NCBI GenBank assembly: GCA_029747585.1
Contig: JAPEVF010000637.1
Coordinates: 1 to 26,348 of the forward strand
Source of the DNA: Pleurotus djamor
Lineage: Eukaryota; Basidiomycota; Agaricomycetes; Agaricales; Pleurotaceae
Reading direction: 5' to 3'
DNA length: 26,348 bases
Part shown: one piece after another, positions 1 through 9,937 of the stretch
Layout: each line of letters starts with the position of its first letter
Numbering within the stretch: position 1 is the first letter of the stretch
Program-made: the position numbers and the translations under genes
The notes under the pieces: model-generated
What the model was told of the DNA's origin: nothing
What the model saw: the letters and a program-made list of their open reading frames with translations, nothing else
Databases searched by the model: none

Positions 1-5
1 GATAG

Positions 6-1097
6 CCAATGACACCCCCACAATCCTCCAATCTTCACGATGTCTTGAGTCCCAATGCAAACTTCCCGCGGANCATCATCGCTCCAACGCCTCTCGTAGC
101 TGCGAACTTCATGATACTGGGTCGAATCATTCTTCGGCTTGGGCCATCTTACAGCCGTTTGAGACCAAAGTGGTGTGAGCCAATTATTTCATGTCGTAAA
201 TCTCGCTTAGGAGCATACTCATTGGTGCGTACAGATACTTGGACCTTCTTGGGATGTGTGCGTTGTTCAGTAGATTTCATGTGTGTCCTGCTACTGACCG
301 TAACGTCCTCTAGGATATACTAGGATTCGTGATCCAAATGCTTGGTGGCCTTATTGTCCTCGCCGCCACGAACAACAATTCAGACCCCACAAACGTGAGT
401 ACCTCCCTCCAACGCCGTCAAAAATATTTGGTTAATCTCTTCGAATACCAGGGATCTAACATCATCATCCTCGGCATCGTATTCCAGCTTTGTAAGTTCA
501 CGTACCTCCTAGGCTCATCCCGTTTTCCATGCTGAATCACCCGTTCTCCAAAGGCGCAATCATCCTCTATATCCTCTGCGGAGGGGAATTTTATCTCCGT
601 TACCTTTACAAGAAACCTTGTCGCTCTGACCCTCAGCCAGTGACTGGAAGCACGGTATCGACTCGAGGTGTCTTGACCCGCCGCCTTCGAATCCTCACAG
701 GCGCTCTTATATTCAGTACAGTATGCTTGGTGATCAGGTAAGTAAAGAAATTCCAACCTGAGATGTGCGATGGTGTACTCATATGCCTCTTTTCATCCGC
801 GGGTTTTCAGAGCTGTTTACCGTACCATTGAGCTCCTTGAGGGCTGGGGAGGTCACACCATGATCACAGAGTGGTATTTCAGTACGTCGCTTCTGCACTT
901 AAGCTCCTTCCTCGGCTCGTCAGTTATTGATTCTAATCATAGATGTTTTCGACGGTGCCATGATTGTCCTTGCCTTAGTTGCGTTCAACATCGCCCACCC
1001 AGGATACCTCTTGGCTGAAGAACCATTCGGCGAACAGCGAGAAGGCTACAAGATGGAAAATCGGTTGAACAGCGATTCTACCCAGCGTTTGACTTAG
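6..1097 (+). CDS. RTA1-domain membrane protein (lipid-translocating exporter family), 5' end incomplete
   Basis: RTA1-family proteins are fungal seven-helix membrane proteins linked to resistance to toxic lipids and sterol-acting compounds, including Rta1, Rsb1 and Rtm1 of yeast. Family motifs are seen in order: LGRIILRLGPSYSRLRPKW (exon ending near 173), DILGFVIQMLGG, GSNIIILGIVFQL, GGEFYLRYLYKKP, LRILTGALIFSTVCLVIR, YRTIELLEGWGGH and VFDGAMIVLALVAFNIAHPGYL. Phase-consistent exons are about 313-394, 452-491, 554-737, 811-881 and 943-1097 (stop TAG 1095-1097), with GT-AG introns of 57-73 bp. Between 173 and 313 I could not find a splice solution that restores the few residues normally between RPKW and the next helix, so that intron is uncertain. 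An N lies at 73. The reading frame is closed at 3-5 by TAG, which could be a splice acceptor, so the N-terminus probably lies upstream of the window. The gene converges on the ABC transporter. Family assignment is firm; substrate is unknown. Confidence 0.85.
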
Positions 1098-1412
1098 CGG
1101 CCTTCTCTTAATCTTGTTTTTCTGTCTCCCGCTCCTGCTTGCTTGTCGTAGACTTTGTTTTCCTGGACGCTTTGCTTCTATTCTTTTTTGGAAGTTGTTT
1201 CTCGCTTTGTGAATAAACTGTCGTTTACGAGACACCGCATGAGTCGACGGAAACACAATAGTCGGCTGATTGGATCGACAAATACACGAACACCTAAATA
1301 CGAAAGCACTAATGGGAACGACGAGATAGCAGAAACAGCAGACAAAGTCCAAGGGGAAGTCGGTAGAATCGAGGGCAGTCCCTTCAAAACACTAAGATAA
1401 ATCGGCATTACA
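1098..1412. other. Convergent 3' region between the RTA1 and ABC transporter genes
   Basis: These 315 bases lie between the stop codons of two tail-to-tail genes and must hold both 3' untranslated regions. The open frames here (for example 1155-1400 plus and 1178-1408 minus) have no recognisable protein similarity and low-complexity translations. I see no gene. Confidence 0.5.
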
Positions 1413-4400
1413 CTATGAAGTATCTCCTAATGCTTTAGCCTTCGCAGCGGCCTCCAGTTCACTGAATGTACCGCTTTTTAGGCACATACTACGGAAGATA
1501 CCGCTCTCCTTTTGAATCAGATTGTAGGGTGTGTCAAATTCGGCGATCTGGCAAAAAGGTGAGCACAGATTTTGGGACAGACGGGAGCAATCGCTTACCT
1601 TGCCCTTGTCAAGGACAATCAGGCGGTCGTAATCAATGACGGTACGAAGACGATGGGCAACTGAGCGATGATCAGGGACTGGGCGCTTATACGAGGTTAA
1701 AAGGCGCCTACTGGTAACTAAGAGGGAATCATTGAATTCCTCTCGGATGGTGGTTTGTATCTTTGCATCAGTGGCGAAATCAATGCTACTTGTAGCTTCA
1801 TCCAGGATGATCACAGAGCTTCGGCGAAGGAGAGCTCGAGCCATGGCGATGAGTTGACGTTGTCCTTGCGAGAAATTCGTGCCACCAGCGGAGACCTGTG
1901 TGTCCAAGGAGATAGTGGTCTTCGTGTCTGTGTCTGTCATGGTGGTCGATATAGAAGGAGAGCGCTCTCCCAGGGCTCCCTCGACACCTTCGTGAATAGA
2001 GGCAGCACGAGATCCCTCTCGAGAAGTTCGGCGAGATGCTTGATTACTTGGATTGAGGAGATGGACCCTGTACAGGACGTCCATGCATTCACTATCGGAA
2101 TGTTCCTCTAATGGATACGAAAAGAGTATATCAGTTGGAGTCTATAACCAGACGAACTAGTAGCCTTACCGAATGGATCTAAATTCTCGCGAAGGGTGCC
2201 TGAGAAGAGGGTCGCATCCTGGTAGTATCCGTTAGAAGAGGCAAAGACGTGGAAGTCAAGGCGATACCTGAGGTATGAATGTCTGAAGTAGAGTGTGTCA
2301 GAATGGGGACGGGCAGAGGTCTACAAGCACTTACAAGCCGAGAGCGCAAGTCATAGATACCGATCTGTGAGATGTCGATACCGTCGATGAGAATGCGCCC
2401 GCTGGCAGGGTCGACCTACAAAAGGTCAACACACAGAAGCTATAGCCAGGGGAAGATACCCACGAAACGAAGTAAGCTCATGGCGAGGGTAGACTTTCCG
2501 CTGCCTGTGTGCGTGACAATCAGTACGAGTTCAGATTATGAAAAGGACGACATACCTGTGCGTCCCAGCAAACCGATCCGTTCTTTGGATTGTAAGCTGA
2601 ACGACACATCATGGAGCACTGGAGGAAGGTCGGGTGCATATTTGATGACAAGGTTCTCGACGTGAATGAGTGGATCCTTGGTCGTGCTTGATGGCCAATA
2701 CGCTGGAGGACGCTGGCTCTCGATGATCGCGGGGGGCTCTTGGGGCAATTCCAAGTATTCAACGACACGTTCCACTGAGCTACGCTGGGGATTAAACAGC
2801 AGTTTAGCTTTGGATGAAACAAATCGCACTTGAGATCCAACTCCAAGGCCGTGTACATACGGCATACCCAGTACACACTCATGGTGAAAGTCATAGCCGA
2901 AGTAATACACAGCCCAGCCAGACCTGCATCTGGGATGGAGAGCGAAAACAACGTCGTTATTAGGACGATGGCACTCCCGAGTGCGTCGAAGTTGAGCAAC
3001 AACCACCGATTGGTCATCCAGAATGAGTACCACATCTACATTCGTCGGTAAGCATCATGCCAGCACTCAACGAGCCCGGTACGTACTTTCGTGGTTAAAT
3101 CAATCTTACGATGGAGATTATCGAGGAACCTGTTTTCCGCTGAGAATGCGCGGACAGTAACAATACCCTCTAAGACCTCGCCGAAGTCGGAGAAAATTGG
3201 GGATCTAGAGTTGGACTCCATCCGCCTTAGGTCGCGACCAGTATTCAGGTAACCAAGGGCAAGCTGATAATAGGCGACGCCGATGAAGACAGCGGGGATT
3301 AGGAAAAGGGGGAAGATAAAGCTGGAAGAAGTCATTCGCATAGTGGAAGAAGAAAACCAAAGGGGGTATCATACCCGACAGTAAGGATGGACGCCAATAG
3401 TGTAGCCATCGATGAATTGACTGATTGAAGGGAGCTTGCCAACGACATATCGATGGTTTCGATATCCTAGAACAAATTCAGCAGGCGCTGGGAGCAGCTA
3501 CTAAACGGACTTGCCTTGCCGAACCGGTTCAACATTCGGCCTTGAGGAGTAGTATCTACAAAAGAGCTTATCAGCATAGGTAGCAATGAATACCTGAGAA
3601 CGAACCATGGAAGCGGAAGGTGGCGCGAACAACTGTCTCCAACAATGACTTGAAGAGTTTCCGTGAGGCTCTAAGCGCTCCGGTGTACTGAACAATGACC
3701 GAGAGAACGCTCGCGAGGGCATTGACTAAACCAATCAAAGCGTATATACCAACGTAGAACATTGGATGTTCGCTCGCACTCGGAAGAGCATATGAAGATG
3801 CCCAGCTTGAGGAGTCAGTGTGGTAGATGTAGTGAACGTGCGCAGGACCATGGCCTTCCTTTCCGAGTTCATGCTCTGGCTTGTAGAAAGATTGATAGAG
3901 GAATGCAGTAGAACCAGTATGCGAATACGCTTTGCCCCATATCTGTCGAGAACTAGCTTAGCGAGTTGGATGGACGATGACGAGTGGCGACGTACATTGA
4001 TCCATATCTTTTCCGAGACACCAAGCAACTCGTGCACGAAGAGTAAGCCAATCAGGATACCCCAAATCCAGTAGGATCTGACGTGGACGGTATGGGTTAG
4101 ACATTGTATACGGACGAGGCAGACTGGGACGGAAACTCACGAAGCCTTAAGGTAACCGTTATAAACCGACCAACGAACCCCGCCAGTTTCTCTATGTTCG
4201 TCTTGAACCAGTTTGCGAGGTTTCTTGTCCTCAGTTGGTTTACCGGAGTCAGCCTCGGTGGAAGAACTTTCAGGCCCATGATCCGTCTCTTTAGCTACGG
4301 CAACTTCCTCTTCGTGGGCTTCGACAGAAGCATCGTGTGCAATGTCATCGAGGACGCCCTGTTCTCTGAGTTCCTTGACCGTTCCTTGTGTGTCAATACG

Positions 4401-7400
4401 GCCATCAAGCATGCGGATGAGGTAATGCGTTCCGGGCAAAACAAGTTCGACATGGTGGGTGACGAGAACCTAAGAAAAGAATAAAGGCTTGGCCGCAAGA
4501 TAAACAAGATGTGCTTACGACAGTGCGATTCGCCAAAAGCGGTCCGCGAAGAAGCTTTTCGAATATCACTCTTGCTGTGTGGCTATCCTGGAGGCAAATG
4601 AGCAAGCGCCGAGGCCAGAATTTGGTATGTACTTACCACTGCAGAGAGTGGGTCGTCTAAGAGCACATACTTCGTCCGGGCGTAAACTGCACGAGCCAAT
4701 GCGACTCTGATGGCATCATCAGAGGGGACCGAAATGACATCGGAAGTAGAACTCACCGAGCCTTCTGGCCACCGGACAAGCTTACACCACTGAGGACAAG
4801 TAAGAGCCAGGTAAAATCTTGCATGACGAATCCAAACTCACCGTGCACCAATTTCAGTAGCATCACCGTCTTCGAAAACATCCAGATCAGTCTTGAGAGC
4901 ACAACACTCAATGACGGCATTGTATCGGTCTTCCTCGAAGGGATATCCGAACAGTATGTTATCCCGGATAGATTGATGTCGCAACCATGGCATCTGAGCA
5001 GCATACGAAATTCCTTGCATCAAGCCATTTTCATCAACTTTGGATGTATTCTTGGACATGATGATTTTCCCTTTGAGTAATGTCATCTCACCGAGAAGAG
5101 CCATCTAAAGGGTAGATTAGAACGACTGCAATCTCGCTGACGATGAAGCCTACCAAAAGCGCGGTTTTGCCACTAGCTGTGGGTCCAGTGACAACCGAAA
5201 GCTGGCCTTCAGGGAATTTGACAGAGACGTCTCGCAGCTGGAAGTAATGGTCCAGAGGCTCGCCTTCAGGAATGACGCTTCCACTAGCCGAATCGCCAAC
5301 GACAGTGTCCGACTCTTCAGCGGGACTTGGGGTACGGGTACCATCATCTTTGGCAGCGGCACCTTTATCCTTTGTATCTGTATCCTTCTCTTTCTCCTCA
5401 ACTTCATTCCATTTGAATGTAGCGTTATCGAGTCCCAACCCGTCGTCACCTGGGAGGTACGTTTCATTGACGAGGGGTTTCTTGAGGGAAGAGACTTGTT
5501 CGGTAACTTCATCTTCATCGAGATACGTAGCGATGCGTTGGAGGGCCACCATTGTCTACGGGAGGAGAGAAGATCAGCGCCATCGAACGAAGGAGGATAG
5601 TGATTTAGTGCGCACTTGTAAGATCTGGATGATCCAGGTTGGAATAACATTGAGAGGTTGACGAATCATGTTGAACAAAGCAATTGACTGAGAGCGGTCA
5701 GATCAGCGGTGATGAAATGGATAAAGGTCATCAGCTTACTGTGAAGGCCACGCTGATCGTCAGCTCCTTGCCTTGAGCAACATAGACAAGGAAAGAGATN
5801 GATAGAAATCAAGNATCAGGGGAGCAGTTCCAAAGCAGGAAAAAGAAAAACAGTGTTGATGCGAGCTTTGATAACCGGACGATGAGATGAGGAGGTGAGG
5901 AAGGCGGGTGACAAAAGGCACCTTTGATCAACCACTTTATTTCTTGACCACGAGCTTCTAACGCCCTTCCGATCCACCTATCTTCCCAAGCAAAGAACTT
6001 GATGAATTTGATCTACGAGCAGATGGTCAGTTGGATGTGCCAACGCCCAAGGGGGGACTGCGTACTGCGCCAATGAGCTCATTGACGACACCCATTCGCT
6101 TATCTTTCGCTGCGAGGAAACCTTTCTGTATACGGATGCTACGTTTGGCGATGAAACTGTTCAATGGCCAACCGGCAAGGAGCACTATGAAGCCAGCAAA
6201 AGCAGACCAGCCAAGGAGTCTGGATAGTCGACGATGAAAATCAATTCAAACAGATAAAGGGTATGAGGCTCTTACTGATAGAGGAAGATGGAACCAATGA
6301 TAATTTCAAATGGCGCTGCGTAGAGTGGTCAGTTAATGTTTTTAACTTCCCCGTACGTGAATCGAAGTACCTCCATATACAAAGTACATTGCCGACACGG
6401 TCATAGACACCTGTGAATATCCACGTCAGCCACTTTGGGCCTCAAAACGATTGGATGAACCCACTCTGTTCGCGTCACCAGCCATCAGGTTGACTATCTT
6501 TCCAACGTCGGCGCCAGCTTTGGGGTCGTCACTCTTCGCTTTTGTCTTTGCGTCTAAAGCCTCGTTAATGACGTCTGGAATTTGAGCTGAGTTCAGCATA
6601 CCAGGTACAACGCCGGCCTTCTTGTCAGCAGCCTCTTTAGCTTTCTCCTTGTCGATAATACCTGAAAAATCCTTCCTCTTGAGCGACTTATCATAAATTG
6701 ATGCCATCAACTCGGAGCGTATCCGTGTACAAGCACGTCGTCCAAACCATAAATGCTGTAGATCCACTTGCGACTTCATGAGCGAACAGAAAAAAGCTAA
6801 AAACGCGTAGATGTACGCGTTTGCTCGGAGTTCGGGGGTCGGATTGTCATTATCAATGATATCCAGGATGCGCCTGTCCGCTGATTAATAAGGGATCGAA
6901 ATGACTCATCATAAACACTGACTTCATGAAAAACGGGGCGGCATAATTGAGCACTGCGCTGACGATGGTCAGCATGAAATCAGTGATGAGGTCTAGCGAG
7001 TTGGCGTGGAATAGCTTTCGGAGCAGAGTTGAACCGCTACACACCAATGGGTCAGCGTAGGCTCATCACAAAGAGGGGGACAAGGTGGACGTACCGTGTG
7101 GAACTGAATTTGATGAACACAGGACGCGAACGCAAAGTTGGGCTAAGGTCCCACACATCGTTTTCGTTGAGCGTTTCGTAACGGCCCTGGTCATTGCTCA
7201 ATGGTTGGAGTTATAACCGAGATCAACAATACTCACTCGCTGAACCAGAGGAAATATCCAATAGAACGATATCCATCCCCAGAGCGACGAGTAATCTTCA
7301 TAGCTGACTGTGACCCCGATATCCTCCTTCTTCACAAGCTTGCTGGGTACCCCTAAAGGCATGCTACACACCAGCACGAGCAGCAACGTAACCGAAGCAA

Positions 7401-7995
7401 GGTTCGCACCCATCGCAACGGAGACCCATGTCGGAAGTGGAGGCTCTCCGAGGATTCGTCGGTCGTACACGGCCCCCACGCAAGTGAGCACCGCGCCCAT
7501 AAATTGGATCACATATAAGACGAAGAGGTCCATGGGAGCGGTTGGTGTTGGGTGGGACACCGGGCGTACAGTCGCGTAAAGCCATGATATCGCGAGCAGA
7601 AGCGCAGATACGCCGTGCCATGGTTGTTGCCAATCATCGATGAGACGATACGAGCCTTGACCAATACAATACAACGCCTGTAAGAGCGCAATGAACACCA
7701 GAATGACTGTGCGCCAGAGCGGAACATTGCTCCCATCTCCCTCCTCATCCCCTTCCCCATCCAAGCCTTTTACATTGTTCGCATTCTCAGAAATGAGCGC
7801 TTCAGCTTCGTTCACTGTCAAGAACGTTTTGAATGGTCTGGTTATGATTGATAAGGCCTTCCGGAGCAACCGAGGTTTTGGTAGAGACGTGACTAGGAGT
7901 AGGCCAACGAATGAAGCCGGGGCTACCGAGCTCCACGACGCTCGAACGCACGGATCCAGGAAATCCAAAGGCCCTGCATCGTCGCAGAGCCGCAT
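1413..7995 (-). CDS. ABCC/MRP-type full ABC transporter, about 27 exons, frame disturbed near 5800
   Basis: A full-length C-subfamily ABC transporter (yeast Ycf1/Ybt1/Yor1 relatives), which exports drugs, conjugates or metabolites across vacuolar or plasma membrane. The start (7995) begins MRLCDDAGPLDFLDPC in CACAATGCGG context, followed by a hydrophobic N-terminal domain (exon 7995-7237). TMD1 exons include 7186-7095, 7036-6923, 6873-6465, 6410-6371, 6315-6276, 6219-6066 and 6012-5922. NBD1 has Walker A GPTASGKTALL (about 5155-5187), signature LSGGQ (near 4775), Walker B YVLLDDPLSAV and H-loop THHVEL. A linker and TMD2 (about 4070-2830) follow. NBD2 has Walker A GLLGRTG/SGKST split by an intron near 2505-2557, Q-loop FIPQ, a variant signature NFSQGQ, Walker B SSVIILDEATSSID and H-loop AHRLRTVIDYDR. 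Stop is 1413-1415. Length is roughly 1,450-1,500 residues, normal for the family. NBD1 has Asp at the Walker B catalytic-Glu position, as is usual in this subfamily, so NBD2 is the likely hydrolytic site. Frame breaks at 5795-5870 coincide with N bases. Confidence 0.93.
2268..2282 (-). other. 15-nt micro-exon of the ABC transporter (residues TFIPQ)
   Basis: On the minus strand a 15-base exon lies between an acceptor ending CTTCAG and a donor GTATCG. It encodes TFIPQ, including the Q-loop glutamine of NBD2, and joins in phase 0 to an upstream exon ending DLRSRL and a downstream exon (2218-2170) starting DATLFSGTLRENLDPF. Without it the conserved FIPQDATLFSGTL motif cannot be formed. Confidence 0.8.
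3467..3514 (-). other. GC-AG intron in the ABC transporter
   Basis: A 48-bp intron with donor GCAAGT and acceptor CTAG joins GRMLNRFGK to DIETIDMSLASSLQ in phase 0. No in-phase GT donor is nearby. GCAAGT is the usual form of the minor GC-AG intron class. Confidence 0.75.
5795..5870 (-). other. Low-quality, frame-disrupted stretch within the ABC transporter
   Basis: N bases stand at 5800 and 5814. On the minus strand the expected conserved peptide is spread over several frames: ARINT in one, FLLWNCSP in the next, LISI back in the first, and ISFLVYVAQGKELT shifted again. The last shift disappears if the N at 5800 is dropped as a spurious base. Everything before and after is intact, which points to sequencing error and not decay. 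Confidence 0.7.
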
Positions 7996-9937
7996 TGTGG
8001 GTTATCGAGGTGAAGGTTGGTCAGGAAGTCGAATCGCGCCGGGTTGTGGGACTTTGGAATATAGGCTCCTGAAATACTCAGGGTCAATCAATGGCAGATG
8101 CGATCTCCCACTTTGCCTCACCAGCTGCACATGGACGACCACTCTAAATTTACATCGATGACTCACAACCTGGTATTCAATATGGGAGACGTGAGACATG
8201 TAGCGGCTATCAGCATCAATTTCCAAGAAAACCATGAGGCATCGAGAGACAGTTTGATGGTGGACATTCGATGGCGCCTCCAAGTCAAGGTCCAGTGGGA
8301 AAGGTGTCCGTTACATGGGGAAGAAAGCTGATAGAAGATTATGGGGGCCTTAAATCTAAGCTAGTTCGTCACGGCTCAACAGAATCAGAAGCGGTGGGGG
8401 GAGAAGAGCAAGGAGGGTCAGCATGCCTCAAAACACAAAACGGGGACAACAAACGAGGCTCACAGAAGCACAATAGCGCTGTGGGACGGGTCAAGGAAGT
8501 TGACAAGAAAAACTCCCGGTATTAATATCCATAGCCTAAAAATGGCTACGGCAGTCAGTGACGGGGGCTTGACCCTCTCTATCCAAAAGCAATGTCTCGC
8601 TCCAGGCCGTGATAAAAATCGCCTCATACACTGCTACCATATAGATTTATCAGGATAAAGTACGTTTTCCGTATACAATTCATTGATTGACCCAATACTT
8701 ACGCAGAGGTGGATGAGTTCCTTGATTGGCTCATTTGTGTCGGTTTATGGCATAGTGCGATACACCATGGTGTTACGGGGAAAACCCATCGACTGCCACC
8801 AGTATGCTGATACTGGTGAGAGTGGTAGCATCAACATCGTTCTTCCACCAGAATGGTAAACAAGACTCACTGAACTGGCACGAAAACAGAAGATATGAAG
8901 CTGAGTTCACCGCAAATCGACACTACAATCTCGTCAGGCCATGCATGATCACCAACGATTATACAGGTCATGCATCAATGCATCAAAACTAAAGTACCCA
9001 AACTCTGGGTGGCCCCCGAATCTTGCAAAACGTGAAACGTTCCCTCTGAATGCCTGGGGCGAGGGTCACTGAAAGTGTGGTAAGTACGCGCAAGTTTAAC
9101 GTTCACCGAAGCTCTGTCCTTCAACTCAACGTCAATGTATGTGTGTTTTCGGCTCTAGTCCACGGTTTCTTTTGACATCTGGCAATAGTCCCTGGGTCTT
9201 CACTGAAGATTTCATTCTTCGTTGTGTCGATGTGTAAGCCAGTTTTAGAGAAGCAGCACATTGATAGTAGGGAAAGCGGAGGCATGAGGAGGAGGAAAAG
9301 CGATGAAAAAAAGCGATGAAGGTGAGCACTCTACTCTAAGACGGAGGGGTGGTCTGTGCGCAGAAGTTCCTAATCTGATAAGATCCCCGAGTTTCAGGCA
9401 CCCGTTACCCGAGCACGAACCAGCTCCCGATCCCCTCGGACAACTTTCACCTCCGTTTATTTACTTCCTAGTTCTTGCAGACGAGACAGTCGTGTCGGCA
9501 CTATACTGTTGGTTCTTTTCATCCAAGCGTCAGATTGCATCTATGAAAGGAGCCTCCTTGAAGGTCTTCATGTTTCGTGGTCACCACCGCAAACCACCGT
9601 AAACGGATCTTGGTTCCCCAGGATTTCCCAGTGAGACCCGTATCTGAACGTTTCTTTGATCAAGCCTAATCGTCTCAAACCCTTTCAGTGAACGAAGCGA
9701 TCCTCTGCTCTCCGTAGAACACAGTACAACAGTTGGGGAGTCATATTTTGGGTTTGGGCCCAAGGCAACGATGAGCCTACTTTGGCTTGGCTGCTACATC
9801 AAGCCTCGAGAATACAATTACACAGCCCGCGCAGGATCGACGGAGCTTTGATTCCATGCAGCTGTCTCACCTCTTTCATCTTCCCCACCACCATTCTGCT
9901 ACCTCCACCATTGGGCGTTTTGCCCCCCCTCTGCGCA
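7996..9937. other. Intergenic region upstream of the ABC transporter and the repeat protein
   Basis: About 1.9 kb between two divergently transcribed genes, so it should hold both promoters. The short open frames (such as 8002-8283 minus, 8271-8525 plus and 9303-9602 plus) show no recognisable domains and no splice structure linking them to the flanking genes. An imperfect ATGCAT-rich stretch occurs near 8940-8985. I see no RNA gene or mobile element. Confidence 0.5.

Noticed and set aside
3820..4074. Plus-strand frame opposite the second transmembrane domain of the ABC transporter
   Set aside because: Antisense of exons encoding ILIGLLFVHELLGVSEKIWIN and neighbouring intron sequence.
5247..5661. 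Plus-strand frames (5247-5600, 5272-5661) opposite the first ABC domain
   Set aside because: Antisense shadows of the conserved linker and NBD1 exons.
8002..8283. 93-codon minus-strand frame ending a few bases before the ABC transporter start
   Set aside because: It lies in the likely leader or promoter, has no recognisable domain and is closed by a stop before the transporter ATG. It could be an upstream frame, but nothing supports translation.
8940..8985. ATGCAT-rich inverted-repeat-like stretch as a mobile-element end
   Set aside because: Short, imperfect, with no target duplication or partner end found. ATGCAT is self-complementary, so such patterns arise easily.
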